Positions 23,676 to 32,980 of a DNA stretch of 64,000 bases are shown here, one piece after another. The stretch spans positions 186,001 to 250,000 of the forward strand of contig JBHJGZ010000006.1 of the NCBI GenBank assembly GCA_050331295.1, given 5' to 3'. The stretch comes from Kuafuiihalomonas sp050331295. Its GTDB lineage: Bacteria; Myxococcota; Kuafuiibacteriia; Kuafuiibacteriales; Kuafuiibacteriaceae. The stretch's first letter is position 1, and each line of letters begins with the position of its first letter. Below the pieces are notes generated by a model, which did no database searches, was not told where the DNA came from, and worked only from the letters and a program-made list of their open reading frames with translations. Both the position numbers and the translations under genes were made by a program.

Positions 23676-24686
23676 GTGACGCCAAACGAGCCGGGCCGCA
23701 TCGGCCACGATCTGAGAGCGCTGCTCGAGACCATCCGGACCGAGTCGGCCCCTTTGCAAGCCGTCCAAGCAGCGATGGGCAACGTGATCGTGGGTCAACA
23801 GCGCATGATTGACCGGATCTTGATCGGCCTTCTGACCGGGGGCCACATCCTTCTCGAGGGGGTCCCCGGCCTCGCCAAGACCCTCACGATCCGAACCTTG
23901 GCCCGTGCCCTCGACCTGGCGTTCGCGAGGGTGCAGTTCACGCCGGACCTTTTGCCGGCCGACCTCACCGGGACCTTGGTCTACGACCCACGGGATCGCA
24001 GCTTCGTCCCCCGCAAGGGTCCCATCTTCGCGAACTTGGTCTTGGCCGACGAGATAAACCGGGCTCCCGCCAAGGTGCAATCCGCATTGCTCGAGGCGAT
24101 GCAGGAGCGTCAGGTCACCATCGGTGACGAGACCTACCCGCTACCGCGTCCCTTCTTCGTGATGGCCACCCAGAACCCGGTGGAACAGGAGGGCACCTAT
24201 CCGTTGCCCGAGGCCCAACAAGACCGCTTCATGCTCCACATCGTGGTGACCTATCCGAGCCGATCCGAAGAACGCAGGATGCTGGACATGGGGGGGGCCG
24301 ACGAAACCAGCGTGCCGTGCATCATCGACGCAGAGCAGCTGGGTCGGCTCACCGAGCTGACCCGACAGGTACATCTGGACGACAAGCTGAAGGACTATCT
24401 CGTGAACCTGGTGTGGGCGACCCGAGAGCCGAAAGAGATCGGACTGACTCAACTGGAAGCCCTGATTGAACTCGGAGCGAGTCCACGGGCCACCCTCGCC
24501 CTGGATGCAGCGGCCCGAGCCCACGCCTTGCTCAAGGGAAGGCCTGCGGTCTTCCCGGAGGACATCAAGGCGGTGGGGCCCGACGTCCTTCGACATCGAG
24601 TCAAGCTGTCCTTCGAGGCGGAAGCTGAAGGCGTCAAGGTCGACGATGTGGTCCGTCGTCTCTTTGATGCGGTGTCCATTCCTTGA
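23676..24686 (+). CDS. MoxR-family AAA+ ATPase
   Basis: First gene of the Bat operon. MoxR ATPases act as chaperones for VWA proteins and help in envelope stress or enzyme maturation. 336 residues from the GTG at 23676 (AAGG upstream). Motifs: Walker A GVPGLAKT, then VQFTPDLLPADLTGTLVYDP, Walker B ANLVLADEINRA, sensor MATQNPVEQEGTYPLPEAQQ and the C-terminal lid. The intact motifs suggest an active ATPase. The downstream DUF58 gene starts 8 bp after its stop. Confidence 0.94.
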   Translation: MTPNEPGRIGHDLRALLETIRTESAPLQAVQAAMGNVIVGQQRMIDRILIGLLTGGHILLEGVPGLAKTLTIRTLARALDLAFARVQFTPDLLPADLTGTLVYDPRDRSFVPRKGPIFANLVLADEINRAPAKVQSALLEAMQERQVTIGDETYPLPRPFFVMATQNPVEQEGTYPLPEAQQDRFMLHIVVTYPSRSEERRMLDMGGADETSVPCIIDAEQLGRLTELTRQVHLDDKLKDYLVNLVWATREPKEIGLTQLEALIELGASPRATLALDAAARAHALLKGRPAVFPEDIKAVGPDVLRHRVKLSFEAEAEGVKVDDVVRRLFDAVSIP

Positions 24687-24694
24687 ATGGAGTC

Positions 24695-25582
24695 ATGAGT
24701 AGCAGCCGAGAGATCCTGGCCTCGGTCCGGAGGATCGAGCTCGCCACACGACGTGCGGTACGGTCCCAGCTGGCGGGTCAGTATCATTCGGCCTTCAAGG
24801 GCCAAGGCATGGCATTCGCCGATGTCCGAAAGTACGTTCCGGGCGACGACGTCCGGCGGATCGACTGGAACGTCTCGGCACGAGACGCCTCGGGCGCCCT
24901 CTTCATCAAGACCTTCCTGGAGGAACGGGAGCTCACGGTCCTCTTGGTGGTGGACGGCTCCGGGTCCGCCACGTTCGGGACCCAACTCCGCACCAAGCGA
25001 CGCGTGCTCGCCGAATTGGGGGCGCTCTTGGCGTTCTCGGCCCTTCAGAACAACGACCGGGTGGGCCTTCTCCGCTTCACGGACCGCGTCGAACAATTCG
25101 TACCACCGCGAAAAGGGCGCCAGCACGGCCTGCGGGTGATACGGGACATCGTCGAAGGGCCGTCGACGGGACGGGGTACGTCCATCAGAAGGGCCCTCGA
25201 GACCCTCAATCGAGGGGTTCGGAAGCGGGCCGTCGTGTTCATCCTCTCCGATTTTCAGGACGAGGGATTCGAGCCGGCGCTCCGAACCGCCGCCCGACGG
25301 CACGATCTGGTGGCGATTCGGGTCCAGGACCCGGCCGAACGGGCGCTGCCCCCCATGGGCCTCGTGGAGTGGGTCGACCTCGAGACCGGCGAGCGCATGT
25401 GGATGGACCTCGCGGACCGAAGAACTCGCTCCGCCTTCGAGGAGAAGCGACGGCAGGACGACGCGCGGTCCAGGAAGACGTTACACCAGCTCGGGATCGA
25501 CACGGTCAACATTTCCACTGGTCAGGACCTGGTGCCACCCTTGGTCGCCTTTTTCGAGCGACGCCGGAGGCGGCTTCGATGA
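24695..25582 (+). CDS. DUF58-domain protein (VWA-like)
   Basis: 295 residues from the ATG at 24695, preceded by GGAG. The DUF58 signature is KYVPGDDVRRIDWNVSARD, near residue 50, followed by a VWA-like fold with VVDGSGSATFGT in place of a MIDAS motif and a later VFILSDFQDEGF strand. DUF58 proteins are the standard MoxR partners. No membrane segment is seen, so it is probably cytoplasmic. It overlaps the next gene by 4 bp. Confidence 0.92.
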   Translation: MSSSREILASVRRIELATRRAVRSQLAGQYHSAFKGQGMAFADVRKYVPGDDVRRIDWNVSARDASGALFIKTFLEERELTVLLVVDGSGSATFGTQLRTKRRVLAELGALLAFSALQNNDRVGLLRFTDRVEQFVPPRKGRQHGLRVIRDIVEGPSTGRGTSIRRALETLNRGVRKRAVVFILSDFQDEGFEPALRTAARRHDLVAIRVQDPAERALPPMGLVEWVDLETGERMWMDLADRRTRSAFEEKRRQDDARSRKTLHQLGIDTVNISTGQDLVPPLVAFFERRRRRLR

Positions 25583-26604
25583 ACCGTTGGTTCTGGATGT
25601 TGCTCCTTCTGAACCAGCCGCAAGCCTCGGAGGAGGCATCCATCGCGGTCTCCACGGACCTGGAGCCGGAGGAGGGGCGTGGCCTGCGAGTGGGAAGTCC
25701 CTTCCGCGTGGTGATCTCCGTGGCCCACGCGGGCCGAGGGATCGTGACATGGCCGGCAGACATCGACGCGGGTCCAGATATCGTGATCCGCGCGCGGGGC
25801 GTGGAGCGGACGCGGCCGGAGAACCCGGCGGGTTCAGGGTCGGTGGTGGACCAGTTGGTCCTGACGGCCGTCCCTTTCGCGGTCGGAACGCTGTCCCTCG
25901 GGCCCTTCGACGCCCGTCTGGGAGACCAGCCGGTCCCCGTCCCGCCGGTTCGCTTTGTCGTGCAATCCAGCCTGCCACCGGAGGTCGCTGGCAGCACGTT
26001 GACGCCGGAAAAGGTGGAGCAGCTCGCGGCGCCGGACCCCGTGCCTCCGGTTCCCCTTCGATTCAACCGATGGTTCGGTCTCGCGGTTCTCATCGTGGTG
26101 GCGGTCCTGGGTCTCGGGTGGCTGTGGTGGCGACGACGAAGACGACAACGCTCGGTTCAGACCGCCCCGCTCCCGCCCAAAGTGGAGGCGCTTCGAGCCC
26201 TCGAAGCGCTGCGGACCGAGCTGGACGGCGCGCCTGCAATCCCTTTGGAAGAAGGATTCATCAGGCTGAGTCTCATCCTCCGGCGGTACCTGTTTCGGGC
26301 TTATCGCGTGGACGCCGAAAAGCTTTCGAACCCCGAGCTCGAAGCTCGGTTGCCCCCCCTGCCGACCGACGAAGCTCGGCTGCTGTTCGAGCTCTTGGTG
26401 GGGGCGGACTTCGTCAAGTTCGCAAGTGCCCCCGTCACCCTTGTCTACGCGCGCCACGAAGTGGATCGCGCCATGGGCTTGGTGGAGCGCCTTCCCGCAT
26501 CCATCGAAACGTCCGCCTCCGCTTCCCACCTCGCGCCGGCGGCGTTCCCGGCCGAGCCCACCACCGCGCCGGTTCTCACCGATTCCACGGGTTCCAAGGG
26601 CTGA
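25579..26604 (+). CDS. Bat-operon membrane protein (BatD/DUF4381-like position)
   Basis: 341 residues. An N-terminal signal (MNRWFWMLLLL) is followed by an extracytoplasmic beta-rich domain to about residue 155, a single membrane helix (GLAVLIVVAVLGLGWLWWRR) and an Arg-rich cytoplasmic region with helices such as RLSLILRRYLFRAYRVDAEK. The domain order resembles a short BatD or DUF4381 protein, which occupy this slot in many Bat operons, but the family is not certain. It starts inside the DUF58 stop (ATGA) and is followed by batA after 3 bp. The last 30 residues are Ser/Ala/Thr-rich. Confidence 0.75.
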   Translation: MNRWFWMLLLLNQPQASEEASIAVSTDLEPEEGRGLRVGSPFRVVISVAHAGRGIVTWPADIDAGPDIVIRARGVERTRPENPAGSGSVVDQLVLTAVPFAVGTLSLGPFDARLGDQPVPVPPVRFVVQSSLPPEVAGSTLTPEKVEQLAAPDPVPPVPLRFNRWFGLAVLIVVAVLGLGWLWWRRRRRQRSVQTAPLPPKVEALRALEALRTELDGAPAIPLEEGFIRLSLILRRYLFRAYRVDAEKLSNPELEARLPPLPTDEARLLFELLVGADFVKFASAPVTLVYARHEVDRAMGLVERLPASIETSASASHLAPAAFPAEPTTAPVLTDSTGSKG

Positions 26605-26607
26605 GCC

Positions 26608-27609
26608 GTGTTCCGTTTCGCAGATCCTTGGCTCCTGGCGTCCCTCGCTCTCTTCCTGTTCGCTCTCGGGTTCGAACTCCGACACCGCCGCCTTCGGCGA
26701 GATCCCGCCGTTTCGTACAGCGGCATTTCGTTGCTGCGAGGCCATCGGTCGACGCCCTGGGTGCGGCTTCGATACGCCCCCGAAGCACTCCGGCTGACCG
26801 CTCTTCTGCTGCTCTGCATGGCCTTGGCCCGCCCGCAGAGGCTCCTGGAGCCCGAAGCTCGGGAGGTGGAAGGCATCGACATCATCGTGGCTCTGGACAC
26901 CAGTACATCGATGCGGGCCGCCGACTTCCAGCCCCGTGACCGAATGTTCGTGGCGAAGAAGTCGGTGGCGGAATTCATCGCCCAGCGAAGGCACGACCGG
27001 GTCGGCTTGCTGGTGTTCGCCGGCGAAGCGGTCTCGTGGACGCCGCTCACCCTGGATTACGACCTGGTGCTCGACCTGTTGGCCGAGATCGAGACCGGAA
27101 TGCTGCCGGACGGCACCGCCATCGGCACCGCCATCGGAACCGCCATCGGACACCTCGAGGAGAGCGACGCGGACACCAAGGTCATGGTTCTTCTCACGGA
27201 CGGCGACAACACCAAGGGCAACATCACCCCCCGACAGGCAGCAGAGCTGGCCAAAGATGCGGGAGTCGCCATCTACACCGTGGCCATCGGTGAGGGAGGG
27301 GTCGTACCGTACCCGGATACCGACGTCTTCGGACGAAAGGTCTTTCGCAAGGTCAACATCCCCGTGGATCGAGAGCTGTTGGAAACCGTTTCGGAGATCA
27401 CCGGAGGTCGAGCGTTCGTCGCGACCGACCAGGAGACCCTGGACGCACGTTTGGCCGATATCCTGGACGCGCTGGACCGGTCCCGTCTGGAGTCGGGGCT
27501 GGTGGAAGCGGCGTACGAAGAGCTGTTTCCGGCGTGGGTCATGGCCGCCCTGGTGCTCCTGGCGTTGGACGGACTCCTGCGCTGGACCCGCCTTCGGAGG
27601 CTTCCGTGA
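26608..27609 (+). CDS. batA: BatA: VWA-domain membrane protein
   Basis: 333 residues from a GTG. A membrane-anchored VWA protein: two N-terminal helices (residues about 8-25 and 60-78), the VWA domain with MIDAS DTSTSM, then LLTDGDNTKG, and a C-terminal helix near the end. In other bacteria BatA works with BatB-E and MoxR in aerotolerance or envelope integrity. A 12-bp unit is repeated so that the loop reads GTAIGTAIGTAIG (near 27114-27150), longer than the usual GTAIG. It overlaps batB by 4 bp (GTGA). Confidence 0.92.
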   Translation: MFRFADPWLLASLALFLFALGFELRHRRLRRDPAVSYSGISLLRGHRSTPWVRLRYAPEALRLTALLLLCMALARPQRLLEPEAREVEGIDIIVALDTSTSMRAADFQPRDRMFVAKKSVAEFIAQRRHDRVGLLVFAGEAVSWTPLTLDYDLVLDLLAEIETGMLPDGTAIGTAIGTAIGHLEESDADTKVMVLLTDGDNTKGNITPRQAAELAKDAGVAIYTVAIGEGGVVPYPDTDVFGRKVFRKVNIPVDRELLETVSEITGGRAFVATDQETLDARLADILDALDRSRLESGLVEAAYEELFPAWVMAALVLLALDGLLRWTRLRRLP

Positions 27610-28631
27610 TCCGGTTTGCAGAGCCGGCTTGGCTTTGGGCCTTGGCGCTGATCCCGGTGGCCATCGGCTCACTTCTCTGGGCGCAGCGCCGCCGACGCCT
27701 GATGCTCGCGCGCTTGGCCGCCTTCGAACGGCTCGACGAACTGGCTCCGGGCTCGTGGGGAGGAGGCCGGAGGACGGTGCAGGGCGCGCTGATCTGGGCC
27801 GGGGTCATCTCTTGTGGGCTCGCGCTGGCGCGCCCGCAATTTGGGTTTCGAAACGTGGTCACCCGAAGCCGCGGCATCGATTTGGTGGTGGCCCTGGACC
27901 TGTCTCGTTCCATGCTGGCCGAAGACTTCAAGCCGAGCCGACTGGAGCGCGCCAAGGCGGAGATCCGAGCTCTGATTCACCAGGTCCGTGGGCATCGGGT
28001 CGGTCTCGTCGGTTTCACCACCCTGGCCCTGCCCCTGAGTCCCCTCACGGTGGACGGTCGACACGTGGCGCTGCAGCTGGAGCGGATCCGCTCGGACACT
28101 TTGCCGAGCGGAGGGACCGACCTTTCCGCCGGGATCGAAGGGGCGCTTGCGCTTCTGAAGGACCTCGAAGGCGCGGGCCGGGCGGTGGTGGTGTTCACGG
28201 ATGGCGAGGACCACGGGGGCGCGGCGAAGGCGGCGGCGGAGAACGCCGCGAGAGCTGGCGTCACGGTGCATGTCGTCGGGTTGGGGGCGCGTGAAGGCCA
28301 CCCCATACCGGCCTTTGTGGAGGGACGCCGCGAGGGTTACGTCCGGGACCGAGCCGGTCGGACCGTCCTGTCGAAAATGGATGCAGCGTCGCTCCAGGAC
28401 GTCGCCTCGGCCGGGAATGGGGTCGCGGCCCTGCCAGGGCCTTCGGGGTTTCTCGACCTCGCGCCCCTGACCGCCCGGATCGAAGGGATGACCGCTCGCG
28501 ATTCGGAAGCGCGCACCCGAAAGGTACACATCGAGCGGTACCGTTGGGCTCTCTGGCCGGCAGTCCTCCTGGTGTTCCTGTCATTCGTGATTCGGCCGAC
28601 CTCGGGCCGACGTGGTTTCGGCTTCAACTGA
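27606..28631 (+). CDS. batB: BatB: VWA-domain membrane protein
   Basis: 341 residues from a GTG that overlaps the batA stop. Same layout as BatA: N-terminal helices, LARPQFG before the VWA domain, MIDAS DLSRSM followed by LAEDFKPSRLERAK, VVVFTDGEDHGG, and a C-terminal membrane helix (ALWPAVLLVFLSFVI). BatB normally pairs with BatA. Metal-binding residues appear intact. The next gene starts 34 bp downstream. Confidence 0.92.
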   Translation: MIRFAEPAWLWALALIPVAIGSLLWAQRRRRLMLARLAAFERLDELAPGSWGGGRRTVQGALIWAGVISCGLALARPQFGFRNVVTRSRGIDLVVALDLSRSMLAEDFKPSRLERAKAEIRALIHQVRGHRVGLVGFTTLALPLSPLTVDGRHVALQLERIRSDTLPSGGTDLSAGIEGALALLKDLEGAGRAVVVFTDGEDHGGAAKAAAENAARAGVTVHVVGLGAREGHPIPAFVEGRREGYVRDRAGRTVLSKMDAASLQDVASAGNGVAALPGPSGFLDLAPLTARIEGMTARDSEARTRKVHIERYRWALWPAVLLVFLSFVIRPTSGRRGFGFN

Positions 28632-28665
28632 GTGGGAAGTCGAAGTAGCGTCCTGCGGGTCGGCC

Positions 28666-29649
28666 ATGGATCGACCGACTCTTCTGATGCACCTACTCGG
28701 CCTGGCGCTCACGTGGTGCGGCCTCGGCTCGGCTGCAATCGCCCAGCCATCGCCATGGACACCGTCTCCGGAAGCCCAGGCGGCGGTGGATGCGCTCGCT
28801 GCCGGCCAGCCAGCCGTCGAGGCGTTCGATCAGGCGATATCCGCCCTCGGTCCGCGCCCAGAGCTCCGGCTGGGTCGGGGTCTGGCCCGGGGGCGCATGG
28901 GCGACCTGGCTGGAGCCCTGGAAGATCTCGGAGCCGCCGAGGCGACCGCTCCCAGCCCGGAGCTTCGGGGTGCGGCGGCGTACGCGGCGGGGAACGTGCA
29001 CCGGCGGGCCGGCGCCCTCGAGGACGCAATCGCCGCGTACCGGCGTGCTCTGCTCCAGGATCCCTCCCGAGACGACGCCCGACGCAACCTCGAACTGGTT
29101 CGAGCGATCCGACCTCCCGATTCACAGTCGCCAAAGGAGCCGAACGAACCGAACGAACCAAACGAACCAAACGGCCCGGAAGAGTCCAATGGATCGAACG
29201 AATCGAATGAATCGAACGACCCGAAACCGGGCTCATCGTCCTCGAGCCCGAGCGGTCCATCCCCGCAAGACGGACAACCGAAGGAGGCGCCGGAGGGGAC
29301 GTCGCCCGACGTGGATCCGAGCTCGGAGCCGTCAGACCCGCCGCCCGCATCAGCCCGTCCTCCTGGTGGGACCACGACCGAGCATCCGTCCTCCGAAACG
29401 CCGAACCGTCCCGAGCCCTCGACAACACCGAGCGAGTCCGGGGGCGCGGAGGGCACCGCAGCAGGAGACCGCCCGAAGGAAGGGGAGTCTGGCGCAACAA
29501 AACGCGTGGCCGAGTCCACGACACCAAAGATGCCTCCAGACACCGCGCGGGCGATCCTCGAGGCGCTGCGCCAGCAGGAAGAAGCCCATCAACGGCAGCG
29601 CTTGCTCCGACGCCTTCACCGGGCGCCACGGGCGGAGAAAAACTGGTGA
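28666..29649 (+). CDS. batC: BatC-like TPR protein with Asn/Glu/Pro repeats
   Basis: 327 residues with a signal peptide (LLGLALTWCGLGSAAIAQ). TPR-like helices from about residue 40 to 150 end with AIAAYRRALLQDPSRDDARR, a canonical TPR. A long disordered region follows: NEPNEPNEPN, then Ser/Asn and Pro/Ser-rich sequence to residue 290, and a short charged helix (RQQEEAHQRQRLLRRLHR) at the end. The domain order and position identify it as BatC. The NEP stretch comes from a CGAACGAAC-type DNA repeat near 29130-29170. It overlaps batD by 4 bp. Confidence 0.83.
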   Translation: MDRPTLLMHLLGLALTWCGLGSAAIAQPSPWTPSPEAQAAVDALAAGQPAVEAFDQAISALGPRPELRLGRGLARGRMGDLAGALEDLGAAEATAPSPELRGAAAYAAGNVHRRAGALEDAIAAYRRALLQDPSRDDARRNLELVRAIRPPDSQSPKEPNEPNEPNEPNGPEESNGSNESNESNDPKPGSSSSSPSGPSPQDGQPKEAPEGTSPDVDPSSEPSDPPPASARPPGGTTTEHPSSETPNRPEPSTTPSESGGAEGTAAGDRPKEGESGATKRVAESTTPKMPPDTARAILEALRQQEEAHQRQRLLRRLHRAPRAEKNW

Positions 29650-31421
29650 CTACGCTCCTTTCCCTCATTCCCTTGGGCCTCGCGGTGGTCGGAGCCGCGG
29701 ACGTCTCGGTTGACGTCACCCTGTCCGCTCAGGAACTTGACCCTGATGACTTCGTGACGGTCGAGATCCAGGCCATCTCCAAGGTGCAGGGCGACCTGCG
29801 GATCGAGGTCCCGGAACCTCCCGGTCTGCGGGAGGTCGCCCGAAGCCGCAGCGAATCCACGTCCTTTTCGTGGTCCTCGGCCGGCCAGACCATCCGTCGG
29901 GAAGTCCGTGTGACCATCGACTACGCGGCGGGCCTTCCCGGTCAGTATCGCTATCCGCCGGTGCGGGCCCGCGTGGGGTCGGCCGAGGCAAAGTCGAAAC
30001 CGAAGCCTTTCGAGATCCTCGGGACCGTCCCGGATGCGCCGCCCCCCGACCTGACGCTGCGGGGTTCGGGGCCGAGTCGCCCGCGATCTTCCGGCCGGGA
30101 CGGCTTCGCAGCCCCGAAACCGGACGAACGGAACGCGTTTCTTCGCTATCGGGTGACGCATCCAGAGCCCTACGTGGGGCAGCAAACCGTCGTGGAGCTG
30201 GTCCTGTTTTTCCGGGAAGGCCTACGGCCCAAGGTCGAGCGCCAACCGGACATTCCCATGGTGGACGGCGTATGGCGGGAGACACTTACCCCAGATGGTC
30301 GTCGTCTCACGGCGTCGAAGACGAGCGTGGGTGGCTCGACCTACCTCGCGGCCACCCTTCAGCGGGTGGCCCGCTTTCCGCTGGAGGCGAAGCCCATCGA
30401 GCTTCCCAGCGTGTCGGCTCCGATTCGGTTGAATCGCGGGCCGTTCAGCCGGGGTCGCCGGGTGCAGCGTTCCTCAGGCCCCCTGAAACTCGCGGTGCGG
30501 CCCCTTCCAGACGGCGGACCCCCGGCATTTCCGGTAGGAAACGTGGGACGATATGAGCTGACCGCGACGGTGGACCAGCGCCAGGTGGCGGCGGGGCGGG
30601 GCATCGTGCTGCGCATCCAGGCTGAGGGCGAAGGCAATCTGGCTCAGGTCGTCCTCCCCGAGCCGCGCGACACCTCGGACTTTCGGGTCTTTCCGCCGAC
30701 CGTCCGACACGAGCTGACATCCGGGGCCAAGAGGGTGCAGGGCTCGAAGACGGCCGAGTATCTGCTCACGCCTCATCGGGGTGGACGGATCGAGATTCCC
30801 GGATTCGACATGTGGACGTTCGACCCGACGACGGGTCGGTACCTGACCAAAACCACCGAAAGCATGGTGGTTTCAGTGGAAGGACCTACGACGGCGGCAA
30901 AGAAGCCGTCGGCCGATGCAGCCTCCGAGCCTGTCGCGACCGAATCAGACGTTCCTCGAATGGCTCCAGTGATTGCCGAAGCGAGCCTGCAGTCGGCTCC
31001 AAAACGGCTTCCGCCGTGGTTCTTGGTCATCTGCTTCGCGATCCCCTGGCTGCTGGTCGCGGCACTCTGGCTCGGACGGAGGCCGATCCGCTTGCGTCGT
31101 ACGACCGATGGCGCCGCGAGCCGCGCGACCTGGACCCAGATCGAGGAAGCGGCCCGGATGCAGGATCCTCGCGTGTGGCGCCTGGTCGCCGAAGTCTTCC
31201 GGCGCGCGGCCCGGGAAAGAAGCGACGGGGAGCTGCTCCACCGAGACGAACTGGAAGCATTCCTCGAGGCCCAGCGGGTCTCGGAGAGGACCCGCATCGC
31301 GGTGATGCATGCGGTCGAACAGGCCGATGCACTGCGCTACGCCCCGCAGCTGGTGGCACCGGTGACCGAGGACGACCTCCCGGTCTGGCACGAAGCGGTC
31401 CGGGAGCTGCGGGGGGGGTGA
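29646..31421 (+). CDS. batD: BatD: membrane-anchored BatD-domain protein
   Basis: 591 residues from a GTG. Signal peptide, then two or more immunoglobulin-like beta domains typical of BatD (PF13584), for example VTHPEPYVGQQTVVELVLFF and RGIVLRIQAEGEGNLAQVVL. A membrane helix near residue 460 (WFLVICFAIPWLLVAALWLG) and a short cytoplasmic helical domain follow. BatD is thought to be the large periplasmic subunit of the Bat system. It is coupled to batC upstream and shares one base with batE downstream. Confidence 0.92.
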   Translation: MTTLLSLIPLGLAVVGAADVSVDVTLSAQELDPDDFVTVEIQAISKVQGDLRIEVPEPPGLREVARSRSESTSFSWSSAGQTIRREVRVTIDYAAGLPGQYRYPPVRARVGSAEAKSKPKPFEILGTVPDAPPPDLTLRGSGPSRPRSSGRDGFAAPKPDERNAFLRYRVTHPEPYVGQQTVVELVLFFREGLRPKVERQPDIPMVDGVWRETLTPDGRRLTASKTSVGGSTYLAATLQRVARFPLEAKPIELPSVSAPIRLNRGPFSRGRRVQRSSGPLKLAVRPLPDGGPPAFPVGNVGRYELTATVDQRQVAAGRGIVLRIQAEGEGNLAQVVLPEPRDTSDFRVFPPTVRHELTSGAKRVQGSKTAEYLLTPHRGGRIEIPGFDMWTFDPTTGRYLTKTTESMVVSVEGPTTAAKKPSADAASEPVATESDVPRMAPVIAEASLQSAPKRLPPWFLVICFAIPWLLVAALWLGRRPIRLRRTTDGAASRATWTQIEEAARMQDPRVWRLVAEVFRRAARERSDGELLHRDELEAFLEAQRVSERTRIAVMHAVEQADALRYAPQLVAPVTEDDLPVWHEAVRELRGG

Positions 31422-32164
31422 TGCCGGCGTTCCTGTTCCTAGCCGCCCTGGCCGCCACCGACGGCAGCTTGGAAGATCGCGATCTGGCGTATCGAAGCGC
31501 TCTGGCCGGAGACCTGGAGGAGGCGCAGACGCTGTACGAATCGTTGGTAGCCCGCGGCTACGACGGAGCCGACCTCTGGTTCAACCTGGGGACCGTGGCC
31601 CTCGAGCGCGGTGACTTGGTGAAGGCGGTGGTCTCGCTTCGGTCAGCCCTGCGGCGAGATCCGGGGCATCCGGGAGCCCGACAAAATCTCGAGGTGGTGC
31701 GGGCGCGGGCCGGTACCACCGTTTCGGAGCCGGAGCCGCGGCTGCTGGATGCGCTGCGCCCGGTGTACGCATCCGTCGGGTTTCTCGGCGGCGTCGCCCT
31801 TCTCTGTGCGGCGAATCTGGCCTGGGCGCTGTGGCTCGGTCTGCGGCTCGCGCGCAGCTCGGCCAGCCCGCGCCGGCTCGCGGCGGTGGGGGGTGCGGGG
31901 CTCGCCACGGGCGCTCTCCTGATTTTGGGGTGTCACCATTGGGTCGCCCACGAACCCTGGGTGGCGGTGCAGTCGGCCGCGCGCCTTCTGGAAGGACCCG
32001 CACCTCGATTCAAGGGCATTTCGGAACTGCCCGCCGCCACCGAGCTGCTGGAGGTCGATGCGCAGGGTCCGTTCATCGAGGTCCGAACCCGGGACGGTCG
32101 CACCGGATGGGTTCGCCGAGAGGCCACCCTCCCCGTACCCGCGTACAAAATTTGGGGGAAGTGA
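31421..32164 (+). CDS. batE: BatE: TPR and SH3-like membrane protein
   Basis: 247 residues. Signal peptide, TPRs (YRSALAGDLEEAQTLYESLV, DLWFNLGTVALERGDLVKAV), two membrane helices around residues 110-130 and 150-170, then an SH3-like domain ending in RTRDGRTGWVRREATLPV. This is the BatE layout, the last gene of the operon. The stop is separated from the convergent rplT stop by 13 bp that form a hairpin. Confidence 0.88.
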   Translation: MPAFLFLAALAATDGSLEDRDLAYRSALAGDLEEAQTLYESLVARGYDGADLWFNLGTVALERGDLVKAVVSLRSALRRDPGHPGARQNLEVVRARAGTTVSEPEPRLLDALRPVYASVGFLGGVALLCAANLAWALWLGLRLARSSASPRRLAAVGGAGLATGALLILGCHHWVAHEPWVAVQSAARLLEGPAPRFKGISELPAATELLEVDAQGPFIEVRTRDGRTGWVRREATLPVPAYKIWGK

Positions 32165-32177
32165 GGGCCGAGGCCCT
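32164..32177. terminator. hairpin between convergent batE and rplT
   Basis: AGGGCC-GA-GGCCCT is a perfect 6-bp stem that fills the gap between the two convergent stop codons. It can fold in both transcripts and may act as a compact shared terminator. It lacks a T-run on either side. Confidence 0.35.
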
Positions 32178-32537
32178 TCAAGCTGCCGGCGAAGACTTCG
32201 CGAGGGCCACGAGGTCGGCCCACGCTTTCGGGTCGTGCACGGCCAGGTCGGCCAGCACCTTTCGATCCAGATCGACGTCGTGCACCTTCAGGCCGTGCAT
32301 GAAGCGGCTGTACGAGAGGCCATGCTCGCGGGCAGCCGCATTGATACGCTGGATCCAGAGCGCGCGATAGTTCCGCTTGTTGTGCTTCCGCGCCACGTAG
32401 GCATGCTGCAGACCTTTTTCGGCCGTCGCGCGAGCCGCCTTGAAGATGCTCTTGCGTCGGCCGAAGGCGCCTTTCGCGAGCTTCAGCCACTTTTTGTGTC
32501 GGCGCCGTCCTTTGACGCCCCGGGTTGCCCTGGCCAT
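32178..32537 (-). CDS. rplT: ribosomal protein bL20
   Basis: Large-subunit assembly protein, 119 residues, full family length. N-terminal basic extension MARATRGVKGRRRHKKWLKL, then RNYRALWIQRINAAAREHGL and the globular end with LNRKVLADLA-type sequence (LDRKVLADLAVHDP). Last gene of infC-rpmI-rplT; in other bacteria bL20 represses this operon by binding its mRNA. Confidence 0.98.
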   Translation of the reverse strand: MARATRGVKGRRRHKKWLKLAKGAFGRRKSIFKAARATAEKGLQHAYVARKHNKRNYRALWIQRINAAAREHGLSYSRFMHGLKVHDVDLDRKVLADLAVHDPKAWADLVALAKSSPAA

Positions 32538-32642
32538 GTCTTATCCTTCTGCTCCGGTCCGTGATTTTTCGCTCGGATGAGCGTCGGTGCTCCGTCGTGC
32601 GTCAGACCGGATGGCCTCTACGCCCGTCGCCGGAGGCACACC

Positions 32643-32846
32643 TCATGTCTTTGCGTAGGGCATCATGCGAAGCACCCTCTCCTCATCGGAGGGGTGTACC
32701 AACTTCATCCCCAGGAGCTTGCGCTTTCGGTCACGTGACTTATGGGACAGATTATGTCGTTTGCCCTTGAGGGCGTGCTTGAATCGTCCCTTTCCCGTCA
32801 CCCGGAACCGCTTCGCGGCGCCCCGCTTCGTCTTCATCTTCGGCAT
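32643..32846 (-). CDS. rpmI: ribosomal protein bL35
   Basis: 67 residues, full length. Begins MPKMKTKRGAAKRFRVTGKG and has the HNLSHKSRDRKRKL core. It lies between infC (134-bp gap) and rplT (105-bp gap). These gaps are larger than usual and may hold control structures, but no clear pseudoknot was identified by eye. Confidence 0.98.
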   Translation of the reverse strand: MPKMKTKRGAAKRFRVTGKGRFKHALKGKRHNLSHKSRDRKRKLLGMKLVHPSDEERVLRMMPYAKT

Positions 32847-32980
32847 GTGCTCTCCGCCCGCGTCGGGAGCCGAGGGTGCTATCAGCTCCCAGGGTCGTTG
32901 CCAAGTGCGAGCCTTCTTCTCGGGTCACGACTCGGACTCATACCAAGGAACCCCGAACTCGAACCGCGACGCCCGCCCGA

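Noticed and set aside
25834..27672. 612-residue minus-strand frame across the Bat operon
   Set aside because: Antisense to two clear genes including batA; no recognisable domain.
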